A stretch of DNA of 10,441 nt. Origin: an uncultured Alistipes sp. Its GTDB lineage: Bacteria > Bacteroidota > Bacteroidia > Bacteroidales > Rikenellaceae. A program made the translations under genes and the position numbers. Below, in pieces: positions 6,162 through 10,441 of the stretch. The DNA lies in NCBI GenBank assembly GCA_900766655.1, contig CAAFWE010000212.1, forward strand, positions 1 to 10,441. The letters run 5' to 3'. Numbering within the stretch: the first letter of the stretch is position 1; the number at the start of each line of letters is the position of its first letter. The notes under the pieces were generated by a model, which was given only the letters and a program-made list of their open reading frames with translations, was not told where the DNA came from and did not search any database.

Positions 6162-8234
6162 ATGAAAAAATTGTTTACACTTGTGTTGGCGATGCTCTGC
6201 GCTTTGTTCGTAGGTGTATCGTGTACTCCGGACAATGGTGATGGCAATGGTGGTACTCCTGCCCCAGATCCAGAGTTCAAAATTACTTTCGATCAGGAGA
6301 CTTTGTCGCCTTCGTTTGCAGCTTGTACTGTAGAGCCTAAGGACGAGACTATGCTCTATGTTCTCCCTACCAACCAGGACCTCATTCAGTATGGTTCTAT
6401 GGGTATGCCTGAGCACGATGGTACCCCAGAGGGTAAGGTTAAGGCTTGGGTTGAGTTCCTCGCTATGATGGGTATGGTTTACCCTGATATGGAGGAGGTT
6501 GATGGCAACTGGGTATGCAAGGGTCCACAGACTGAGTATCCACGCGAGTACTATCGTATGGATGGTTCGCAGGAGTTCGAGATCTACGCTGCTGGTTTCT
6601 CGCTCGCTTACGACGAGGCTACAAGTATGCCAGTTGTAACCTTGCTCACAGCTGTTGAGACTACCAAGGTTCCTTTCAAGGCATTCCCTACTGTAACTAT
6701 TGCTGAGGAGGCTTTGGCTCAGACTCTCCCATCGGCTGCAGGTACTGTAGCTATCGACTGCGTTCTTGAGAATGGTGTTGAGGGTACAGAGTGGAGCTTC
6801 GAGAGCAGCGCTGAGTGGGTTAGCGCATCGTGGGCTGACAACAAGCTCAACCTCACTTATGAGGCTAACACTGCACCAGTTGCTCGTAAGGCTACCATCT
6901 TCGTTACTTACGGTGATTACACTTGGTTCAAGCTCGCTGTAACTCAGGAGAAGGACGCTGCTGCTGAGGATGTAACATTCCAGATCGAGGTTGTTAAGCC
7001 GCTCTTCAACGGTTTCGTTGTAAATGTAACTCCATCGAAGAAGGATGTTCGCTATGTATTGAACACTGTAACTTACGACGAGACTGCAAACCTCGCTGAG
7101 GAGGCTGAGAACAGCATCGGTCGTTACGGTTTCACATACTGCACAGGTGATGTTCAGAATGTTTTGCTCAAGACTAATGTAAGCATGTACGAGTGGAACG
7201 GTACTGACTTCAACATCATTGCTTTCGCAGTTGAGACTAAGAGCGAGGAGAAGACCGACTACTATGAGAACGTATATGTTCAGGAGACTGTATTGTCAGT
7301 ATTGAGCTCTGTATCGAGCACTGGCAAGCAGACCGTAGATATCGCTAAGTTGCCAACTCTCCAGTGGGTAACTGACGGTATGACTTACAACGATGCTCAG
7401 CAGCGCTACGAGTTGGAGGTTGTAGAGGGTTCGACTGTAACACTCAGCTATGTTTTGACTAACGCAGTTGAGGATGGTGTTGTTAAGGTTAATGGTCAGC
7501 AGCTCTACGATTCTAAGAATGTTGTTAATGGTGAGCCAGTTGTTGATCAGGATGCTTGCACTGTAACATTCAAGATCGACGCATTCGACACTAACCAGAA
7601 GTATGGCAACTATGTTGAGCCTACATTCATCTACACCAACGCTGATGGTGACAACTGGAATGTAATGACTCAGGATCTCCGCCTCATCCACGTTCAGGCT
7701 CCAGAGGTAACTGAACTCGTAATCACCCCAGATCAGATTGCATCTATCAACAAGGCTGGTTCTTACTACTTGGCTGATGGTACAAACCAGGACATTACAA
7801 ATGAGGCGACTTGGTTGAAGTGGGCTGTTAGCGGCATCAACCTCGAGGCTTGTCGTGCAATGGTTAGCACAGCTGACGGTTACAAGGGCTTGTTCCAGTT
7901 CCAGGGCGATGCATCGGCTGCTGCAAAGCAGGGCTTCCTTGGCAACGCAACTTCGAATGGTGAGATTAAGCAGGTTGTTATCGAGGCTTACTCGACATAT
8001 GACACTCCTTCGTTCAACCTCTACTATGGCGATGCTAAGCTTCCTAATGATTCGAGCAAGGTTCTTGACGTAGTACAGAACTGCACTAAGGGTGCGAGCC
8101 AGGGTATGATTGGTAGCTACGAGTGCTTCTCGTTCACTTGTACATTCGAGATCCCTGCAGGCAACGAGTTCTTCGCTGTTCGCAACGACTCGAAGGGTGC
8201 TACTTACATCAAGAGCATTACTGTTAAGTACTAA
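6162..8234 (+). CDS. BACON-domain surface lipoprotein, function unknown
   Basis: A predicted exported lipoprotein of 690 residues. The signal peptide (MKKLFTLVLAMLCALFVGVS) ends before Cys21, and a Gly/Asp/Pro-rich tether (22-37) follows. Residues about 38-168 and 271-382 look like two copies of the same Ig/FN3-like module: both start with F-x-I or V-T-F, then a V-x-P and a Tyr-containing strand ('VEPKDETMLYVLPT', 'VTPSKKDVRYVLNT'). Between them, about 176-263 is a BACON domain: 'WSFESSAEWVSASW', then 'VARKATIFVTYGDYTWFKLAVTQ'. A further beta-rich region (about 390-525) is followed by a C-terminal sandwich-like domain ending 'FFAVRNDSKGATYIKSITVKY' in part. BACON domains in this phylum are thought to bind carbohydrate or mucin; no catalytic motif is visible. 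Codon use is strongly biased to GCT, GTT, GTA, ACT and GGT, unlike the EEP gene, suggesting high expression. It has its own promoter and terminator. Confidence 0.85.
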   Translation: MKKLFTLVLAMLCALFVGVSCTPDNGDGNGGTPAPDPEFKITFDQETLSPSFAACTVEPKDETMLYVLPTNQDLIQYGSMGMPEHDGTPEGKVKAWVEFLAMMGMVYPDMEEVDGNWVCKGPQTEYPREYYRMDGSQEFEIYAAGFSLAYDEATSMPVVTLLTAVETTKVPFKAFPTVTIAEEALAQTLPSAAGTVAIDCVLENGVEGTEWSFESSAEWVSASWADNKLNLTYEANTAPVARKATIFVTYGDYTWFKLAVTQEKDAAAEDVTFQIEVVKPLFNGFVVNVTPSKKDVRYVLNTVTYDETANLAEEAENSIGRYGFTYCTGDVQNVLLKTNVSMYEWNGTDFNIIAFAVETKSEEKTDYYENVYVQETVLSVLSSVSSTGKQTVDIAKLPTLQWVTDGMTYNDAQQRYELEVVEGSTVTLSYVLTNAVEDGVVKVNGQQLYDSKNVVNGEPVVDQDACTVTFKIDAFDTNQKYGNYVEPTFIYTNADGDNWNVMTQDLRLIHVQAPEVTELVITPDQIASINKAGSYYLADGTNQDITNEATWLKWAVSGINLEACRAMVSTADGYKGLFQFQGDASAAAKQGFLGNATSNGEIKQVVIEAYSTYDTPSFNLYYGDAKLPNDSSKVLDVVQNCTKGASQGMIGSYECFSFTCTFEIPAGNEFFAVRNDSKGATYIKSITVKY

Positions 8235-8255
8235 TATATATTATTAGAACTGTTT

Positions 8256-8285
8256 GCCCGACTACGAAAGTGGTCGGGCTTTTTT
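8256..8285 (+). terminator. Strong intrinsic terminator of the BACON lipoprotein gene
   Basis: GCCCGACTAC and GTGGTCGGGC form a 10-bp stem (one T-G pair) closed by a GAAA tetraloop on a C-G pair, followed by six T. It starts 22 bp after the stop codon. Confidence 0.92.
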
Positions 8286-8293
8286 GTTGTGTG

Positions 8294-8338
8294 GGGGTGA
8301 TAGGGATGATAGGGGTGATAGGGAAAATAGGGAGGGAA
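8294..8338 (+). repeat. Left array of 9-bp repeats (GGGRTGATA)
   Basis: Five units in exact 9-bp phase: GGGGTGATA, GGGATGATA, GGGGTGATA, GGGAAAATA, GGGAGGGAA, the last degenerate. It begins 8 bp after the T run of the upstream terminator. It is roughly complementary to the array at 8382-8412 and inverted relative to the array at 9014-9058. Confidence 0.85.
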
Positions 8339-8381
8339 GAAACCGAATATCCCTGTGAAGCGAGCGGGTAGCGAGCGACCT

Positions 8382-8412
8382 TATAACCCCCATTATCCCT
8401 ATAATCCCTATA
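8382..8412 (+). repeat. Internal array of 9-bp repeats (CCCTATAAT orientation)
   Basis: TATAACCCC, CATTATCCC and TATAATCCC plus a partial TATA, in 9-bp phase. It is the inverted counterpart of the left array about 45 bp upstream, and the two can form an imperfect stem. It has the same orientation as the right array after the gene. A poly-A stretch follows. Confidence 0.8.
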
Positions 8413-8440
8413 AAAAAAAACAAAAAAACTCACCCAAAAG

Positions 8441-8471
8441 TTGTAATCTTTCCACTTTCTTCCTACCTTTG
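8441..8471 (+). promoter_or_regulatory. Promoter of the four-helix-bundle gene
   Basis: TTG at 8441-8443, a 20-bp spacer and TACCTTTG at 8464-8471. The -7 box ends only 5 bp before the ATG at 8477, so the transcript would be leaderless or nearly so. Confidence 0.65.
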
Positions 8472-8476
8472 TAATA

Positions 8477-9013
8477 ATGGGTAATATCGGTCCACATAGT
8501 ACATTGAAGGCTTACCGCAAAGCTGAAGTCATATACGATATGACCTACTATTTTTGCGAAAAATATCTCCGCAAAGGCGACCGCACCATAGACCAAATGG
8601 TGCAGGCGGCTCGTTCGGGCAAGCAGAATATAATAGAAGGTATGGCGGTGGGCGAGACCTCAAAGGAGATGCTGCTGAAGTTGCTCTATGTAGCGAAAGG
8701 TAGTTTGCAAGAGTTGTTGGCTGATTATAATGATTATTTGCGTGTTCGTAATTTAAGAATATGGGAGTCCGACTCGATAGAGGTTGGAGCGATGCGTAAA
8801 CTTGGTCTGCAATATAATGATAGTAGTAGTTTTTTGGAAATAGCCAAGACTCGCAGTGATGAGGTAGTTGCGAATATGATTATAGTATTGATTCACCAGG
8901 CAGATGTTCTGATTCGTCAATATTACAATTGGAACTACAATAAATTCGTGAAGGAGGGTGGTTATCGAGAGAAGCTAACACGAGAGCGTCTTGCACATCG
9001 CAAAAATGAATAA
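8477..9013 (+). CDS. Four-helix-bundle protein (23S rRNA intervening-sequence/Avd-like) with suffix domain
   Basis: A 178-residue, mostly helical, soluble protein. Residues about 8-150 match the four-helix-bundle family first seen in 23S rRNA intervening sequences and related to the Avd accessory protein of diversity-generating retroelements. The key signature QMVQAARSGKQNIIEG is at 40-55, and 'LLKLLYVAKGSLQELLADYN' (68 on) is the second family motif. The last ~25 residues, 'FVKEGGYREKLTRERLAHRK' from about 157, match the C-terminal suffix found on a subset of the family. The molecular function of stand-alone members is unknown; Avd itself binds nucleic acid and reverse transcriptase. Base composition is more AT-rich than in the flanking genes, and 9-bp arrays bracket the gene. 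No reverse transcriptase or rRNA is nearby. The start at 8477 agrees with the promoter; the next ATG (8537) would lose the first helix. Confidence 0.88.
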   Translation: MGNIGPHSTLKAYRKAEVIYDMTYYFCEKYLRKGDRTIDQMVQAARSGKQNIIEGMAVGETSKEMLLKLLYVAKGSLQELLADYNDYLRVRNLRIWESDSIEVGAMRKLGLQYNDSSSFLEIAKTRSDEVVANMIIVLIHQADVLIRQYYNWNYNKFVKEGGYREKLTRERLAHRKNE

Positions 9014-9058
9014 CCCATAGCCCCCAATAACCCCTATTTCCCCTATAATCCCTAATTA
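9014..9058 (+). repeat. Right array of 9-bp repeats (CCCTATAAT orientation)
   Basis: Five units in exact 9-bp phase starting at the base after the stop codon: CCCATAGCC, CCCAATAAC, CCCTATTTC, CCCTATAAT, CCCTAATTA. The reverse complement begins GGGATTATAGGGG, close to the left array. The remaining intergenic DNA to 9179 holds the next gene's promoter. Confidence 0.85.
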
Positions 9059-9086
9059 TATTTGCCCGAAATATCCACTTTTTCTG

Positions 9087-9099
9087 GCAAATAGTTTGC
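9087..9099. promoter_or_regulatory. Palindrome over the -33 element, possible operator
   Basis: GCAAA-TAG-TTTGC is a perfect 5-bp inverted repeat with a 3-bp centre. Its right half contains the TTTG -33 element of the EF-G paralogue promoter, so a bound regulator would touch RNA polymerase. No regulator can be named from sequence alone. Confidence 0.35.
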
Positions 9100-9125
9100 A
9101 TTTCCGAAAAAACTTCGTAACTTTA
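9095..9125 (+). promoter_or_regulatory. Promoter of the EF-G paralogue
   Basis: TTTG at 9095-9098, a 19-bp spacer and TAACTTTA at 9118-9125, one base off TAnnTTTG. The expected start near 9129 gives a leader of about 50 nt, AT-rich, without a strong hairpin. Confidence 0.65.
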
Positions 9126-9179
9126 TAAAACCATTTGGTAGAAAACCGAAAAACTGAACACTTAAAACTTATATTTACT

Positions 9180-10441
9180 ATGAAAAATTACTCACCAAAA
9201 GAGATTAAGAACATCGTTCTTATTGGCGCTCCAGGCTCGGGTAAAACTACCTTGGCGGAGGCTATGGCTTACGAAGGTAAGGTTATCGACCGTCGAGGTA
9301 GTATAGAGAATAACAACACCTTGTCGGACAACACCGACATCGAGCACGAGTACAAGCGTTCGATCTATGCGACCACACTCTTCACCGAGTTTATGGGCCG
9401 CAAGCTCAACATCATCGACTGCCCAGGTTCGGACGACTTCTGTGGCAATCTCTTCTCGGCATTCAAGGTAGGTGACGTGGGCGTGATGCTCGTCAATGCA
9501 CAGAATGGTTGGGAGGTAGGTAACGTCATTCAGGGACGCTACGCTCGCATCCTCAACAAGCCGCTCATCGCTGTAGTCAATCAGCTCGACGCTGAGAAGG
9601 CCTCTTACGAGAACGCACTCGAGACAATGCGCGACAAGGCTTCGGTTAAGCCAGTAATCGTGCAGTATCCTGTAAATCAGGGTGTAGGCTTCGACTCATT
9701 CATCGATGTATTGATGATGAAGATGTACCGCTTCACCGACGAGAATGGTACTCGCGAGGAGTTGGACATCCCAGAGAGCGAGATGGAGAAGGCTCTCGAG
9801 TTGAATCGTGAGCTCATCGAGACCGCGGCAGAGCACGACGACGCTTTGATGGAGCTCTACTTCGAGAAGGGTACCCTCACACAGGATGATATCCGCTCGG
9901 GTTTGAAGATTGGTGTTGCAAAGCGTAAGGCTATGCCAGTATTCTGCGCAAGCGGTAAGAAAGATATCGGTACAAAGCGTTTGATGGAGTTCATCATCAA
10001 TGTAGCACCAGGCCCAACTGTAGCACCTGCATTCCCTGCAACCGATGGTTCGGAGGTTGCTGCTGACGACACTGCTCCAGTAGCATTGTTCGTATTCAAG
10101 TCGCAGATGGAGGGTCACATCGGTGAGATCAACTACTTCCGCGTAGTTCGCGGTAAGCTCACCGAGGGTATGGAGCTTGTGAACTCGCGCACTGGCAACA
10201 AGGAGAAGCTCTCGCAGTTGTTCGCTGTAGCGGGCAAGAACCGTATCAAGGTTTCGGAGCTTTCGGCTGGTGACATCGGTTGCACAGTTAAGCTCAAGGG
10301 TACTCGCACAAACGACACCTTGGCTGCACCATCGGCACCTATCACATTAGAGCCTATCGTATTCCCAGAGCCACGCTATCGTGCAGCTGTGAAGGCTAAG
10401 GTACAGGCTGACGAGGAGAAGCTCGGTAAGTTGTTGCTCGA
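9180..10441 (+). CDS. fusA2: EF-G paralogue with degenerate GTPase motifs (EF-G2-like), 3' end missing
   Basis: A translation-elongation-factor-G family protein, open for 420 codons and cut by the window end, where a full EF-G has about 700. The G domain is recognisable, but key positions differ from canonical EF-G. G1 is GAPGSGKTT (16-24), with a good P-loop. Switch I reads KRSIYATT (59-66) where RGITI is expected, so the Mg-binding Thr is Tyr63. G3 is CPGSDDF (81-87) where DTPGHVDF is expected, so the catalytic His is Ser84. G4 is NQLD (134-137) for NKxD. The G' region follows ('ETAAEHDDALMELYFEKG' near 220-240), then domain II (about 296-386) and the start of domain III (from about 388). 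Bacteroides EF-G2 is known as an EF-G paralogue that supports translation without GTPase activity; this gene fits it. Housekeeping EF-G is unlikely given these substitutions. Codon use suggests good expression. Confidence 0.88.
   Translation, partial: MKNYSPKEIKNIVLIGAPGSGKTTLAEAMAYEGKVIDRRGSIENNNTLSDNTDIEHEYKRSIYATTLFTEFMGRKLNIIDCPGSDDFCGNLFSAFKVGDVGVMLVNAQNGWEVGNVIQGRYARILNKPLIAVVNQLDAEKASYENALETMRDKASVKPVIVQYPVNQGVGFDSFIDVLMMKMYRFTDENGTREELDIPESEMEKALELNRELIETAAEHDDALMELYFEKGTLTQDDIRSGLKIGVAKRKAMPVFCASGKKDIGTKRLMEFIINVAPGPTVAPAFPATDGSEVAADDTAPVALFVFKSQMEGHIGEINYFRVVRGKLTEGMELVNSRTGNKEKLSQLFAVAGKNRIKVSELSAGDIGCTVKLKGTRTNDTLAAPSAPITLEPIVFPEPRYRAAVKAKVQADEEKLGKLLL

Larger units (their letters stand above)
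8291..9058 (+). mobile_element. Candidate mobile cassette: four-helix-bundle gene between inverted 9-bp arrays
   Basis: The 768-bp unit begins with an array of GGGRTGATA and ends with an array of CCCTATAAT-like units, which are inverted relative to each other. It contains one gene with its own promoter and a third array just upstream of that promoter. It sits neatly between a terminator and the next gene's promoter. No transposase or recombinase is encoded and no convincing target duplication is seen, so mobility is inference from the repeat layout and the gene's family. Confidence 0.35.

Noticed and set aside
7296..7691. 131-codon - strand ORF opposite the BACON lipoprotein
   Set aside because: Low-complexity Leu/Ile/Val-rich translation produced by the strong codon bias of the sense gene; no promoter or motif.
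8477..9013. Diversity-generating retroelement, since the protein resembles Avd
   Set aside because: No reverse transcriptase, template repeat or variable target gene is present in the window.
8291..9058. CRISPR array as explanation for the regularly spaced repeats
   Set aside because: The units are 9 bp and directly adjacent, with no spacers of 25-40 bp and no cas genes.
8253..9069. 9-bp direct repeat TTTGCCCGA at 8253-8261 and 9061-9069, flanking the cassette like a target-site duplication
   Set aside because: The left copy forms part of the terminator stem of the upstream gene, whose other arm (8273-8279) would then lie inside the supposed element. That makes a true duplication unlikely, though not impossible.
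9696..10118. 140-codon - strand ORF opposite the EF-G paralogue
   Set aside because: The + strand frame is a continuous EF-G family protein running off the window; the antisense ORF has no family features.

Overview
The window looks like a chromosomal segment of a Bacteroidales bacterium, most likely an Alistipes-like member of the Rikenellaceae. The evidence is the Bacteroidota promoter signature (TTG or TTTG, about 20 bp, then TAnnTTTG) upstream of several genes, the absence of clear Shine-Dalgarno sites, lipoproteins with a fimbrillin-like or BACON domain, and a second, divergent EF-G. The family placement is inference; no rRNA or other phylogenetic marker is present.

Layout. Positions 21-120 hold a strongly structured non-coding element next to the 3' end of rlmN. 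rlmN (23S rRNA A2503 methyltransferase) runs leftward at 123-1145. A divergent promoter at 1183-1213 then drives a 52-residue small protein (1235-1393) and, 3 bp later, a lipoprotein joining a fimbrillin-like N-terminal region to an endonuclease/exonuclease/phosphatase (EEP) domain (1397-3040). A TonB-family protein (3198-3881) follows and ends in a strong terminator that lies only 15 bp before hflX (3944-5167); upp (5234-5887) comes next. A textbook promoter with a hairpin at its expected start site precedes a 690-residue BACON lipoprotein (6162-8234), which ends in a near-perfect intrinsic terminator.

The most unusual part is 8291-9058. A four-helix-bundle protein of the rRNA-intervening-sequence/Avd-like family, with its C-terminal suffix domain, is enclosed by arrays of a 9-bp unit (GGGATNATA or its complement CCCTATAAT). 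The outer arrays are inverted relative to each other, and a third copy lies just before the gene promoter. This looks like a small mobile cassette dropped between two transcription units.

The window ends inside an EF-G paralogue (9180 onward) whose GTPase motifs are degenerate: the catalytic His of DTPGH is Ser, the switch I Thr is Tyr, and NKxD is NQLD. This matches the type of EF-G2 described in Bacteroides as translating without GTP hydrolysis.

How the genes relate. rlmN, hflX and the EF-G paralogue all act on the ribosome, but they are separate transcription units here, so the clustering may be chance. The two lipoproteins and the TonB protein belong to the cell envelope. upp is uracil salvage.
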